64,000 nt of DNA from Xylocopa sonorina (taxonomy: Eukaryota > Arthropoda > Insecta > Hymenoptera > Apidae): the NCBI RefSeq assembly GCF_050948175.1, contig NW_027490244.1:186001-250000 (forward strand), in the 5' to 3' direction. Numbering within the stretch: the stretch's first letter is position 1; every line of letters starts with the position of its first letter. Positions 24,988 through 36,980 of the stretch are shown piece by piece. A program made the translations under genes and the position numbers. A model generated the notes under the pieces. The model searched no databases. It saw only the letters and a list, made by a program, of their open reading frames with translations, and was not told the origin of the DNA.

Positions 24988-24999
24988 TGTTCTCCCCGT
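24988..24999 (-). other. Polypurine tract of the BEL/Pao element
   Basis: On the minus strand, ACGGGGAGAACA lies immediately before the LTR-like TGTTCC. Its position downstream of the end of pol and just before the LTR is where plus-strand DNA priming occurs in LTR retroelements. Confidence 0.55.
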
Positions 25000-25061
25000 T
25001 GAGAGACCGTGACGATCAATCTAAATCGGTTTGATCTGAATATCGTCTCGACGTCGATGGT

Positions 25062-25451
25062 TCACGCTATCGTCTCGGATGTGGGCAGCTCCGCTAACTG
25101 CTTGACGTTGCGATTGTAGGCCCCCTGGCTGGTCCGTACGGTGACCGTTCGGGTGATCTTGTCTGGACCTGGGTGCACCTCTTCGACTCGACCGCGGTGC
25201 CACTGCAAAGGCAGGACGTAGACATCCCTTAAGACTACGAGGGATCTTTTCTTGATCTCGTGGTAGCCCTTGGTCCATTTTTTTCGCTCGCTCAGATGGT
25301 GGATATACTCCTTGTGCCACCTGGTTCAAAATTCCTGCTGGACGTTCTGGATGTGTTTGCTAGTGTGACAATCAGTTACGAGGAGTATCACTGAAATCAG
25401 TCTCGGGCAAACTCGTTAACGACGTGCCGATCAGGAAGTGGGTCGGAGTTA
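25062..25451 (-). pseudogene. Pol C-terminal part: end of integrase region and DUF5641-like domain (remnant)
   Basis: On the minus strand, a frame with LTPTHFLIGT (ending near 25452) and then, in another frame, WHKEYIHHL, KKWTKG, LQWHRGRVEEVHPGPD and VKQLAELP is the Pao C-terminal region. Known Pao proteins have here a KW motif, then a W-x-x-x-R-V-x-x-x-x-P-G-x-D pattern and a closing LP. The frame ends at a stop at 25062-25064. The domain is small and fairly complete, but a frameshift separates it from the integrase core. In family terms it probably has an SH3-like fold assisting integration. Confidence 0.75.
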
Positions 25452-26371
25452 GGGACCATTAGGATCGGATGATAATGGAGTAAGCGGGCGGGAGTTTAGG
25501 ATCGCTTCGATTTCGATCGCGAACGTATTGAACTATTCGAATGTAACCCGTATCTTCCCCGACGACTCGTTTGATGTGGTGTTTAAACGATTTCACTGCT
25601 GCCTCCCAAAGGCCGCCGAAATTGGGAGAAGGAGCTGGCATGAAATGCCATGATATTCCCTTGCCCGTGAGGAAGTGTCTTACCTTATCGTCCGTTTGCA
25701 GTTTTTGGTACAGTGCGCTTAATTCGTTATTCACTCCAACGAAATTTTGTCCCGTTGTAGGAATAAATGTTCCGACAGATGCCCCTACGACCGATGAAGC
25801 GTTTCAATGCCGCGATGAACGCTTCGGTAGTCATGTCACCGACGATCTCAAGATAGACCGCTCTCGTTGCAAAGCACACAAACACTGCTACATATATTTT
25901 TACTCGCGCACAATTTCGGAAACGTTTTTCCTTGATATAAAAAGGACCGCAATAATCTGTTCCGCAATTATTAAAGGATCGGCATTCGGATTCGCGTGAC
26001 GCAGGTAGAGTGCCCATTACGTATTTCACGGCCGGTGGTTTTACGCGGAAGCACCAGATGTACTTCTTACCATCAATGGGCCAATACCTCTGCCTTAGTG
26101 TCGCCAGCGTGGTATTGATACCCGAATGATGTCCCTCTAAATGCGTGTGACGAATGATCAGATCGGTGATGTGATGCGATCTTAGAAGCAGGATCGGATG
26201 TTTCTGTCCGCAGGGAATGTTTGCGTTTTGTAGTCGACCGCCTACCTGTAGAATTCCCGTTTCGTCTAAGAATGGCTGCAGCGAGAGCCGGTTCCTCTTT
26301 GGATGCAGCTCTGTACCGTTCTTCAAATTTCGGATCTCTTTTTCAAACGCGAAGGCTTTCACGAGCCTCAA
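25452..26371 (-). pseudogene. BEL/Pao integrase (inactivated remnant)
   Basis: Integrase would insert the cDNA copy into the host genome. On the minus strand the zinc-binding part shows HTHLEGHHSGINTTLATLRQ followed by YIWCFR, where the family has CxxC; the first Cys is Tyr. The core has GTDYCGPF with the first catalytic Asp (codon 25955-25957). The second catalytic position reads SYNGTKF where the family has SDNGTxF, so Asp is Tyr (25757-25759). A frameshift follows near 25735. The catalytic Glu is kept in FGGLWEAAVKSFKHHIKR. A further frame change near 25520 leads to IEAILNSRPLTPL. Zinc-finger damage, a lost Asp and frameshifts make it non-functional. Confidence 0.82.
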
Positions 26372-27060
26372 GATCCGATCATTAGCGTCGTGGACCTCTC
26401 ATACGGTTAGAGGTCCTGCGTTACAATGATTTTTGCGAAATCGGAGGCAATATGCGACGATCCTCCTTAATTTCGCGATGTCTGAATAGCGGCCGAGAAT
26501 TTCGTTGCTACGGGTGGTCGTTGCCAAGCATGTATGGGGATGAATATCGGGTATTTCCAAAACGAGGTTGAACGTAGATTTCGGCCAATCCTTGTTATCG
26601 TCGGCAAACCACGATGGTCCATGACGTCAGATGGAGGGCTTCAAGAATTCCGCCGGTGTTTGTCCTCTCTATATGAGGTCCGCTGGATTGTCGTTTGACC
26701 TGACGTGCCGCTATCGGTCCTCGTTTGAATTTCGGCCACTCTATTTGCCACGAATGTTCTTAGCGTGGCTGGTTCGCGTTGCAGCAAATATAAAACTATC
26801 GTGGAATGCGTCCGGAAGTTAATCGAGTCGAATCGGCGTGCATTATTATCTCGGACGTTAGACAATAATGACGTCAGTAGCACCGCACCGCAAAGTTCGA
26901 GACGTGCGAGGCTGACAACTTTTACTGGTGCGACCCGAAATTTCGCGCATAATAGTCTCGTTTTAATTCGTCCGCGATTGTCGACTGACCGTAGATACAC
27001 GCACGCTCCGTATGCTCGTTCGCTCGCGTCGCAGAACCTGTGTAATTCCACCCTTCGCAC
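26372..27060 (-). pseudogene. BEL/Pao RNase H and linker (inactivated remnant)
   Basis: RNase H degrades the RNA strand of the replication hybrid. The minus strand reads VELHRFCDASERAYGACVYL, with the first catalytic Asp, then KFRVAPVK and LARLELCGAVLL, with the Glu. Where the family has W-x-DSTIVL this copy has RTHSTIVL, so the Asp is His (26806-26808). TFVANRVAEIQ follows. Then the frame shifts near 26720 and the linker continues as RHVRSNDNPADLI, stop (26669-26671), RGQTPAEFL and GPSWFADDNKDWP. Family members have Ser at the stop. The linker runs on to the integrase at about 26371. Confidence 0.8.
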
Positions 27061-27333
27061 CTTCGATTGGCATACGTGTCACTCGAAGAATGTTTCGTTA
27101 TATAACTGCATTTCCTTCACGTACGTGGACCATTCTGTATGGAGGATAGTTGGTAACGATTCGTCCCAGGCCAATTGCAGTTTCCAAAGGTGTTGCATAA
27201 ATATTTTTGCCGTTATTATTACTGGCGCCAGTAAACCTAACGGGTCGAATATTTTTGTCATGGTGGATAAGATCGTGCGTTTGGTGATCCTCGTATCGAT
27301 GTTTGGATCCACGGAATAGATGATTCGGTCGTC
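27061..27333 (-). pseudogene. BEL/Pao reverse transcriptase thumb/connection remnant
   Basis: The minus strand reads TRITKRTILSTMTKIFDPLG, LLAPVIITAKIFMQHLW and LAWDESLP, the conserved Pao connection between reverse transcriptase and RNase H. It is in the same frame as the YVDD segment upstream, but separated from it by an in-frame stop at 27334-27336, and it ends with another stop before the RNase H part. No enzymatic residues are expected here. Confidence 0.8.
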
Positions 27334-27781
27334 CTACGCGTGCCACGAAACGCCAAGAGCTTTCATTGTGGCGTCTCCAAAATACTTTGGGTGAATTTCG
27401 CCTTCCGGAAGTCCTACTAAAAGTTTCGGTTCGCTCGAGACCCATTGTTGAATGTGGAGGTTGCCGCCTTTAAGTAGCTTTATTACCTGGTCCCGTAGTT
27501 GTCTAGCGTCTTCGTAATTATCTGTGCCAGTTAGGAGATCATCGACGTATAGATCTCGCTGGAGCACGGTCGATGCGAAAGGAGCATTCACCTTTTCGTC
27601 GTCCGCTAGCTGATGAATATACCTGATGACGAGGAAAGGCGCTAAAGATAGTCCGAACGCGATCGTGTTCAGCTCGTACGTTTTCACCTTTCCCTTGTTA
27701 TCTCGTCACAATATCGGCTGGTATCGGCGGTCTTCCGGTCTTACGAGGAACTGCCGATACATCTTCTCGATGTGACTCCGG
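27334..27781 (-). pseudogene. BEL/Pao reverse transcriptase palm (inactivated remnant)
   Basis: Reverse transcriptase would copy the element RNA into DNA. The minus strand shows HIEKMYRQFLVRPEDRRYQ. Family members have DIEKMYRQ, so the first catalytic Asp is His (27772-27774). A TGA at 27706-27708 replaces the usual Trp of the ILWR motif. Then come FGLSLAPFLVIRYIHQLADD and the catalytic YVDD box, intact at 27538-27549, followed by FGDATMKALGVSW. One frameshift near 27780 separates this from the upstream part. Loss of the first Asp alone would abolish polymerase activity. Confidence 0.85.
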
Positions 27782-28570
27782 TTAAGACATAGGTGTGTTG
27801 ACGGAACCTTATGGGAAAAGCGAATATGTCGACCTGTATCGTTGGTCCTGCCAAAAGCGTATCGTTCAATGTCAGTCTACTGCTCGATCTTGCAGATCCA
27901 TTGAAGACGACGCGAACCTTCGTTGTTGAGCTGGACAGTTTGATGACGGCGTGGTGGATGAGGTAGAGGCCATCCGAATCGCGTGGCCCTACCTGGCTCA
28001 TGTGTCCCATCTAGAAATATTCCTCGATGACGGTGGAGTATTCTCGTTTCAGCTCTGGATCTTTCATGAATTTTCGTTCGAGAGAAAGAAGAAGGTTGAG
28101 GACGCGCGACCGAGTTTCGCCTAACTGCATCTTCTTTTCACTGAACGGCAGTGCGACAATGTAACGACCGGTTCGTGTCTGTTTAACGTGGTCGTGAAAA
28201 TACTGCTCGCATTCCTACTTCGCGGAAAATAGCTGTCGTCCGTGTGGGCCCTCTACTAGCACCCAGAATTTTTGAAGTTCGAAATTCAGGATTGTAACGA
28301 ACGTTTGATGTTTCCTCCACGACGCCGATGTGGATACGCTCCTCCCGATGATCCGTCCAAATTGCGTCCTTTGGAGGATTAATTCAGAATCGTTGCGAGG
28401 AGAAAGCTTGTACTGGCCGATGCTAGGGGATGATAAAGTGGGGCCGGTGCCGATTAACATATCCACATTTTCCGGTCGATGAAATTGTGGATCTACTAGT
28501 TTTACGTTCGCTAGAGTCGGAATTCACATTCTGTTGTTGGTTGCAAACACGTCGTCCTCTGCTTCTGCAG
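27782..28570 (-). pseudogene. BEL/Pao protease C-terminal end and reverse transcriptase N-terminal part (remnant)
   Basis: The minus strand starts inside the protease: IPTLANVKLVDPQFHRPENV, DMLIGTG and LILQRTQFGRIIG match the conserved DxLIG and T-x-x-G-x-I-x-G motifs of Pao proteases. The catalytic DTG part would lie upstream and is absent. LQKFWVLVEG, CEQYFHDHVKQT, GRYIVALPF and LYLIHHAVIK, TTKVRVVFNGSA follow, the Pao reverse transcriptase entry region. In-frame stops lie at 28524-28526, 28215-28217 and 28011-28013. The segment begins at the junction with satellite at 28571. Confidence 0.83.
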
Positions 28571-29545
28571 CGTATACAATTCAATACCATGTAAATGCCA
28601 CACTTCCTTGCTACGGAACAGGGTTTCTAGATGTCTACATAACGGAGCAATGGAGTTCTAATGCTTCATAGAAAGCAATATCGCTTATCAATTCTATGTC
28701 TCATGATAAGATGTAATCTTCAATGCAACGCGTTTTGTATATCTCGTCAACACTTCAAAAGAATATAAATCCCACACTTCCATGCTACATAAAGCGATTC
28801 TAGATGTATACGTTTCGAAGCAACGCAGTTCTAATGCTTCATAAAGCGCGATATCGCATCTCATTTCTATGTCTCATGATAAGATGTAATATCCAAAGCA
28901 ACGCGCTATGTATATCTCATCGATGGTTCAAAAGAATGTAAATGAAACTCTTCCTTGCTACGGTATAGCGTTTCCAGATGTGTACGTATCGAAGAAGTAC
29001 GGTTCTAAAACTTCAAAAAACGCGATATCGCATCTCATTTCTATGTCTCATGATAAGATGTAATATTCAATGCAACACATTATGTATATCTTGTGTACAC
29101 CTCATAAGAATATGAATTCCACACATCCTTGCTACGGAATAGATTTCTAAATGTCTACCAATCGAAGCAATAGAGTTCCAATTCTTCATAAAACGCGATA
29201 TCGCATCTCATTTATAGGTTTCATGATAAGATGTAATATCAATGCAACGCGTTATGTATATCTCGTCAGCACTTCAAAAGTATGTAGCGCCCACACTTCC
29301 ATACTACGGAATAACGTTTCTTGAAGTCACATGTCGAAGTTATGGAGTACTAACGCTTCATGAAATGCGATATCGAATTTCATCTCTATATCTCTAGATA
29401 AAACGTCATATCAAAGAAACGCGTTATCTGTATCTCATCAACAGCACAAAAGACTCTAAATCCCACACTTCCACGCTACGGAATAGCGTTTCAAGATATC
29501 CACATATCGAAGCAATAGAGTTCTAATGCTTCATAAAACGCGATA
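28571..29545 (+). repeat. Diverged satellite subfamily, right piece
   Basis: About 5.6 monomers of the same aberrant type as at 24109-24905: AATGCAACGCGTTATGTATA, GCTACGGAATAGCG, and GTCTCATGATAAGATGTAAT in place of the main-family words. The copies also contain small deletions and are the most degraded in the window (for example 29281-29420). Around 29545 the sequence switches to the main type (GATAAGATATAATATTCATTG). Together with the left piece this looks like one old array split by the Pao element. Confidence 0.88.
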
Positions 29546-31840
29546 TCGCATCTTATCTCTATGTTTCATGATAAGATATAATATTCATTGAGCAGTGTCA
29601 TGTATACCTCGTATTCACTTCGAAAGAATGTAAATGCGACACTTCCTTTCTAGGAAGTAGCGTCTCCAGATGTCTTCTTATCGCAGGATTTGAGTTCTAA
29701 TGCATCTTAAAACGCGATGTCGCATCTCTTTTCTATGTATCATCATAAGATATAATATTCATTGCGAAGTGTTATGTATATGTCGATTTCACTTCAAAAG
29801 AATGTATATGCGACACTCCCTTGCTAGGACGGAGTGTTTGCAGATGTCTACGTATCGAAGAAGCAGTGTTCTAACTCTTCTTAAAACGCGATATCGCCAC
29901 TCATTTCTATGTTTCATGATAAGATATAATATTCATTGCGAAGTGTCATGTATACCCCGTGTTCCTTTCAAAAGAGTGTAAATGCGACACTTCCTTTCTA
30001 GGAAGTAGCGTCTCCAGATGTCTTCTTATCGCAGGATTTGAGTTCTAATGCATCTTAAAACGCGATGTCGCATCTCTTTTCTATGTATCATCATAAGATA
30101 TAATGTTCATTGCGAAGTGTTATGTATATGTCGATTTCACTTCAAAAGAATGTATATGCGACACTCCCTTGCTTGGAAATAGCGTTTGCATATGTCTATG
30201 TATCGTAGCAATAGATTTCTATTGCTTCTCAAAACGCGATATCGAATGTCAATTCTATCTATCCTGATAAGATATAATATTCATTGTGGAGTGTTATGTT
30301 TATCTCATTCATACTTCAAATGAATGCAAATGCGACAGTTCCTTGCTAGGAAATAGTGTTTGCAGATATCTACGTATCGAAGCAATAAAGTTCTAAAGCT
30401 TCTTAAATCGCGATATCGCATCTCATTTCTATGTTTCATGATTAGATATAATATTCATTGTGCAGTGTTATGAATACCTCGTAATCACTTCAAAAGAATG
30501 TAAATGCGACACTTCCTTGCTAGGATGTAGCGTTTGCAGATGTCTACGTATCGAAGCAATAGGGATCTAATGCTTCTTAAATCGCCATATGGCTTCTAAT
30601 TTCTATGTTTCATGATAAGATATAATACTCATTGTGCAGTGTTATGTATATCTCGTCTATACTTCAAATGGATGTAAATGCGACACTTCCTTGCTAGGAA
30701 ATAGCGTTTGCAGATGTCTACATACCGTGGCATTAGAGTTCTAATGCTTCTCATAACGCGATATCGCATCTCATTTCTATGTTTCATGATAAGATATAAT
30801 ATTCATTGTGGAATGTTATGTATACCTCGTTTTCGTTTCAAAAGAATGTAAATGCGACACTTGCTTGCTAGGAAATAGCGTTTGCAGATGTCTACGTATC
30901 GAAGCAGTAGAGTTCTAATGCTTCTTATATCGCCATATCGCATCTCATTTCTATGTTTCATGATAAGATATAATATTCATTGTGCAGTGTTATGTTTATC
31001 TCGTCTATACTTCAAATGGATGTAAATGCGACACTTCCTTGCTAGGAAGTAGCGTTTGCAGATGTCTACGTATCGAAGTAATAGACATCATATGCTTCAT
31101 AAATCGCCATATCGCATTTCATTTCTATGTTTCATGACAAGATATAATATTCATTGCGAAGTGTCACGTATACCCCGCATACACTTCAAATGAATGTAAA
31201 TGCGACACATCCTTGCTGGGAAATAGCGTGTGCAGATGTCTACGTATCGAAGCAATAGAGTTCTAATGCTTCTTAAATCGCGTAATCGCATCTCATTTCT
31301 ATGTTTCATGATAAGATATAATATTCACTGTGCAGTGTTATGTATACCTAGTATTCACTTCAAGAGAATGTAAATGCTACAATTCCTTGCTAGGAAATAG
31401 CGTTTGCATACGTCTACGTATCGAAGCAATAGATTTCGAAAGCTTGCTAATTCGCGATATCGCATCTCATATTTATTTTTCATGATAATATATAATATTC
31501 ATTGCGAAGTGTCATGTGTACTTCGCATATACTTCAAAGGAATGTAAATACGACACTTCCTTCCTAAGGAATAGCGTTTGCAGATGTCTACGTATCGATG
31601 CAATAGTGTTCTAATGCCTCTTAAATCGCGATATCGCATCTCATTCCTATGTTTCATGATAGGATGTAATATTCATTGCAAAGTGTCATATATACCTGGT
31701 ATTCACTTCAAAAGAATGAAAATGCGAATCTTCCTTGCTAGGAAATAGCGTTTGCAGATGACTACGTATCGGAGCAATGGAGTTCTAATGCTTCTCAAGA
31801 CGAGATATCGCATCTCATTTCTATGCTTCATGATAAGATA
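29546..31840 (+). repeat. 174-bp satellite, variable block on the right of the Pao core
   Basis: About 13 monomers of the main family with much copy-to-copy variation: AAATCGCCATATCGC, CATTGTGCAGTGTTATG and TCGTCTATACTTCAAATG words, as at 19780-22300 on the other side of the Pao element. A 2-monomer repeat (348 bp) is visible: ACTTCCTTTCTAGGAAGTAG occurs at 29641 and 29989 with the same neighbours. No gene is seen. Confidence 0.92.
29641..30170 (+). repeat. 2-monomer repeat (348 bp, about 1.5 copies)
   Basis: The pair of monomers with CGTCTCCAGATGTCTTCTTA and then TATGTCGATTTCACTTC is present at 29641 and again 348 bp later. The copies diverge after TGCGACACTCCCTTGCT, near 30170. Confidence 0.78.
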
Positions 31841-34370
31841 TAATGTTCATTGCGAAGTGTCATATATACCTCGTATTCACTTCAAAAGAATGTAAATGCG
31901 ACACTTCCATGCTAGGAAATAGCGACTGCAGATGTCTACGCGTCGAGGCAATAGAGTTCTAATGCTTCTTAAAACGCGATATCGCATCTCAAATCTATGC
32001 TTCATGATAAGATATAATGTTCATTGCGAAGTGTCATATATACCTCGTATTCACTTCAAAAGAATGTAAATGCGAATCTTCCTTGCTAGGAAATAGCGTT
32101 TGCAGATGACTACGTATCGGAGCAATGGAGTTCTAATGCTTCTCAGGACGAGATATCGCATCTCATTTCTATGCTTCATGATAAGATATAATATTCTTGA
32201 GAAGTGTCATGTATACCTCGTATTCCCTCCAAACGAATGTAAATGCGACACTTCCTTGCTAGGAAATGGCGTATTCAGATGTCTACGTATCGTAGCAATA
32301 GAGTTCTAATGCTACTTAAACCGCGATATCGCATCTCATTTATATGTTTCGTGATAAGTTATAATATTCATCGCGAAGTGTCAGGTATACCTCGTAATCA
32401 CTTCAAAAGAATATAAATGCGACACTTCCATGCTAGGAAATAGCGTCTGCAGATGTCTACGCGTCGAGGCAATAGAGTTCTAATGCTTCTTAGAACGCGA
32501 TATCGAATCTCTCTTCTATGTTACATGATAAGATATAATATTCATTGCGAAGTGTCATGTATACCTCGTATTCCCTCCAAAGGAATGTAAATGCGACACT
32601 TCCTTGCTAGGAAATGGCGTACTCAGATGTCTACGTATCGTACCAATAGAGTTCTAATGCTGCTTAAATCGCGATATCGCATCTCATTTATATGTTTCGT
32701 GATAAGATATAATATTCATCGCGAAGTGTCAGGTATACCTCGTATTCACTTCAAAAGAATGTAAATGCGACACTTCCATGCTAGGAAATAGCGTTTACAG
32801 ATGACTACGTATCGGAGCAAACGAGTTGTAATGCTTCTCAAAACGAGATATCGCATCTCATTTCTATGCTTCATGATAAGATATAAAACTCATTGCGAAG
32901 TGTCATGTATACCTCGTATTCCCTCCAGACGAATGTAAATGCGACACTTCCTTGCTAGGAAATGGCGTATTCCGATGTCTACGTATCGTAGGAATAAAGT
33001 TCTAATGCTACTTAAATCGCGATATCGCATCTCATATATATGTTTCGTGATAAGATATAATATTCATCGCGAAGTGTCAGGTATACCTCGTAATCACTTC
33101 AAAAGAATGTAAATGCGACACTTCCATGCTAGGAAATAGCGACTGCAGATGTCTACGCGTCGAGGCAATAGAGTTCTAATGCTTCTTAAAACGCGATATC
33201 GCATCTCACTTCTATGCTTCATGATAAGAGATAATGTTCATTGCGAAGTGTCATATATACCTCGTATTCACTTCTAAAGAATGTAAATGCGAATCTTCCT
33301 TGCTAGGAAATAGCGTTTGCAGATGACTACGTATCGGAGCAATGGAGTTCTAATGCTTCTCAAGACGAGATATCGCATCTCATTTCTATGCTTCATGATA
33401 AGATATAATATTCATTGCGATGTGTCATGTATACCTCGTATTCCCACCAAACGAATGTAAATGCGACACTTCCATGCTAGGAAATATCGTCTGCAGATGT
33501 CTACGCGTCGAGGCAATAGAGTTCTAATGCTTCTTAAAAAGCGATATCGCATCTCACGTCTATGTTTCATGATAAGATATAATATTCATTGCGAAGTGTC
33601 ATGTATACCTCGTATTCACTTGAATAGAATGTAAATGCGACTATTTCTTTCTAGGAAATAGCATTTGCAGATGTCTAGGTATCGTAGCAATAGAGTTCCA
33701 ATGCTTCTAAACCCGCGATATCGCATCTCATTTCTATGCTTCATGATAAGACATAATATTCATTGCGAAGTGTCATGCATACCTCGTATTCACTTCAAAA
33801 GAATGTAAATGCGACTATTCCTTGCTAGGGCATAGCGTTTGCAGATGCCTACGTATCGTAACAATAGAGCTCTAATGCTTCTTAGATCGCGATATCGCAT
33901 CTCATTTCTATGTTTCGTGATAAGTTATAATATTCATTCCGAAGTGTCATGTAAACCTCGAATTCACTTCAAAAGAATGTAAATGCGACTATTGGTTGCT
34001 AGGAAATAGCGATTGCAGATGTGTACGTATCGTAGCAATAGGGTTCTAATGCTTCTCAAAACGCGTTATAGTATCTCATTTCTATGTTTCCTGATAAGAT
34101 ATAATATTCATTGCGATGTGTCATGTACACCTCGTATTCACTTCAAAAGAATGTAAATGCGAATCTTCCTTGCTAGGAAATAGCGTTTGCAGATGACTAC
34201 GTATCGGAGCAAAGGAGTTGTAATGCTCCTCAAAACGAGATATCGCATCTCATTTCTATGCTTCATGATAAGATATAAAATTCATTGCGAAGTGTCATGT
34301 ATACCTCGTATTCACATCAAAAGAATGTAAATGCGACTATTCCTTGCTAGGGCATAGCGTTTGCAGATGT

Positions 34371-35588
34371 CTACGTATCACAGCAATAGAGTTCTAATGC
34401 TTCTTAGATCGCGATATCGCATCTCATTTCTATGTTTCGTGATATGTTATAATATTCATTCCGTAGTGTCATGTAAACCTCGAATTCACTTCAAAAGAAT
34501 GTAAATGCGACTATTGGTTGCTAGGAAATAGCGATTGCAGATGTCTAGGTATGATAGCAATAGTGCTCTAATGCTTCTCAAAACGCGATATCGCATCTCA
34601 TTTCTAAGTTTCCTGATAAGATATAATATTCATTGCGGATTGTCATGTACACCTCGCATTCACTTCAAAAGAATGTAAATGCGACACTTCCATGCTAGGA
34701 AATAGCGTCTGCAGATGTCTACGCGTCGAGGCAATAGAGTTGTAGTGCTTCTTAGAACGCGATATCGCATCTCACTTCCTTGTTTCATGATAAGATATAA
34801 TATTAATTGCGAAGTGTCATGTATACCTCGTATTCACATCAAAAGCATGTAACTGCGACTATTCCTTGCTAGGGCATAGCGTTTGCAGATGCCTACGTAT
34901 CGTAGCAATAGAGTTCTAATGCTTCTTAGATCGCGATATCGCATCTCATTTATATGTTTCGTGATAAAATATAATATTCATCGCGAAGTGTCAGGTATAC
35001 CTCGTATTCACTTCAAAAGAATGCAAATGCGACACTTCCATGCTAGGAAATAGCGTCTGCAGATGTCTACGCGTCGAGGCAATAGAGTTCTAATGCTTCT
35101 TAAAACGCGATATGGAATCTCAATTCTATGTTTCATTATAAGATATAATATTCATTGCGAAGTGTCATGTATACCTCGAATTCACTTCAAAAGAATGTAA
35201 ATGCGACACTTCCATGCTAGGGAATAGCGTTTGCAGATATCTCCGCATCGAGGAAATAGGGTTCTAATTCTTCTTAAGACGCGATATCGCATCTCACTTT
35301 TATGTTACATGATAAGATATAATGTTCATTGCGAAGTGTCATATATACCTCGTATTCACTTCAAAAGAATGTAAATGCTAATCTTCCTTGCTAGGAAATA
35401 GCGTTTGCAGATGACTACGTATCGTAGCAATGGAGTTCTAATACTTCTCAAAACGAGATATCGCATCTCATTCCTATGCTTCATGATAAGATATAAAATT
35501 CATTGCGAAGTGTCATGTATACCTCGTATTCACATCAAAAGAATGTAAATGCGACTATTCCTTGCTAGGGCATAGCGTTTGCAGATGC
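34371..35588 (+). repeat. 7-monomer higher-order repeat unit (1218 bp)
   Basis: CTACGTATCACAGCAATAG occurs at 34371 and 35589, 1218 bp (7 x 174) apart, followed in both places by the ATTGGTTGC, GGTATGATAGC and GCGTCGAGGC monomers. It differs from the next two units by lacking one monomer, so one monomer was gained or lost within the unit. Confidence 0.78.
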
Positions 35589-36980
35589 CTACGTATCACA
35601 GCAATAGAGTTCTAATGCTTCTTAGATCGCGATATCGCATCTCATATCTATGTTTCGTGATATGTTATAATATTCATTCCGTAGTGTCATGTAAACCTCG
35701 AATTCACTTCAAAAGAATGTAAATGCGACTATTGGTTGCTAGGAAATAGCGATTGCAGATGTCTAGGTATGATAGCAATAGTGCTCTAATGCTTCTCAAA
35801 ACGCGATATCGCATCTCATTTCTAAGTTTCCTGATAAGATATAATATTCATTGCGGATTGTCATGTACACCTCGCATTCACTTCAAAAGAATGTAAATGC
35901 GACACTTCCATGCTAGGAAATAGCGTCTGCAGATGTCTACGCGTCGAGGCAATAGAGTTGTAGTGCTTCTTAGAACGCGATATCGCATCCCACTTCCTTG
36001 TTTCATGATAAGATATAATATTAATTGCGAAGTGTCATGTATACCTCGTATTCACATCAAAAGCATGTAACTGCGACTATTCCTTGCTAGGGCATAGCGT
36101 TTGCAGATGCCTACGTATCGTAGCAATAGAGTTCTAATGCTTCTTAGATCGCGATATCGCATCTCATTTCTATGTTTCGTGATAAGTTATAGTATTCATT
36201 GCGAAGTGTCATGTATACCTCGTATTCCCTCCAAACGAATGTAAATGCGACACTTCCTTGCTAGGAAATGGCGTATTCAGATGTCTACGTATCGTAGCAA
36301 TAGAGTTCTAATGCTACTTAAATCGCGATATCGCATCTCATTTATATGTTTCGTGATAAAATATAATATTCATCGCGAAGTGTCAGGTATACCTCGTATT
36401 CACTTCAAAAGAATGCAAATGCGACACTTCCATGCTAGGAAATAGCGTCTGCAGATGTCTACGCGTCGAGGCAATAGAGTTCTAATGCTTCTTAAAACGC
36501 GATATGGAATCTCAATTCTATGTTTCATTATAAGATATAATATTCATTGCGAAGTGTCATGTATACCTCGAATTCACTTCAAAAGAATGTAAATGCGACA
36601 CTTCCATGCTAGGGAATAGCGTTTGCAGATATCTCCGCATCGAGGAAATAGGGTTCTAATTCTTCTTAAGACGCGATATCGCATCTCACTTTTATGTTAC
36701 ATGATAAGATATAATGTTCATTGCGAAGTGTCATATATACCTCGTATTCACTTCAAAAGAATGTAAATGCTAATCTTCCTTGCTAGGAAATAGCGTTTGC
36801 AGATGACTACGTATCGTAGCAATGGAGTTCTAATACTTCTCAAAACGAGATATCGCATCTCATTTCTATGCTTCATGATAAGATATAAAATTCATTGCGA
36901 AGTGTCATGTATACCTCGTATTCACATCAAAAGAATGTAAATGCGACTATTCCTTGCTAGGGCATAGCGTTTGCAGATGC
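35589..36980 (+). repeat. 8-monomer higher-order repeat, unit 1 (1392 bp)
   Basis: The run from CTACGTATCACAGC at 35589 to the next occurrence at 36981 is 1392 bp = 8 x 174. It includes the TATTCCCTCCAAACGAATG monomer at about 36220, whose TAG is changed to TGG, giving a longer accidental open frame. It is nearly identical to the following unit. Confidence 0.85.

Larger units (their letters stand above)
24906..28570 (-). mobile_element. Truncated, dead BEL/Pao LTR retrotransposon
   Basis: Conceptual translation of the minus strand, pieced across several frames, shows the BEL/Pao pol order: end of protease, reverse transcriptase, RNase H, integrase with zinc finger, and the C-terminal Pao-specific domain (DUF5641-like). 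Then come a polypurine stretch and about 80 bp of 3' LTR. Gag, the catalytic part of the protease and the 5' LTR are missing; the upstream end is cut directly into satellite at 28571. There are at least five frame changes, several in-frame stops and substitutions at catalytic positions in three enzymes, so it cannot transpose by itself. Both sides abut the diverged satellite, without an obvious target-site duplication; about 50 bp of a monomer seems missing at the junction. Confidence 0.88.

Noticed and set aside
25021..25329. 102-codon minus-strand frame beginning MNQVAQG
   Set aside because: It is the wrong frame; the adjacent minus-strand frame of the same segment gives the conserved Pao C-terminal domain ending at 25062.
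25571..27319. Plus-strand frames antisense to the Pao pol remnant
   Set aside because: The minus strand carries clear protease, reverse transcriptase, RNase H and integrase motifs; the plus-strand frames are shadows.
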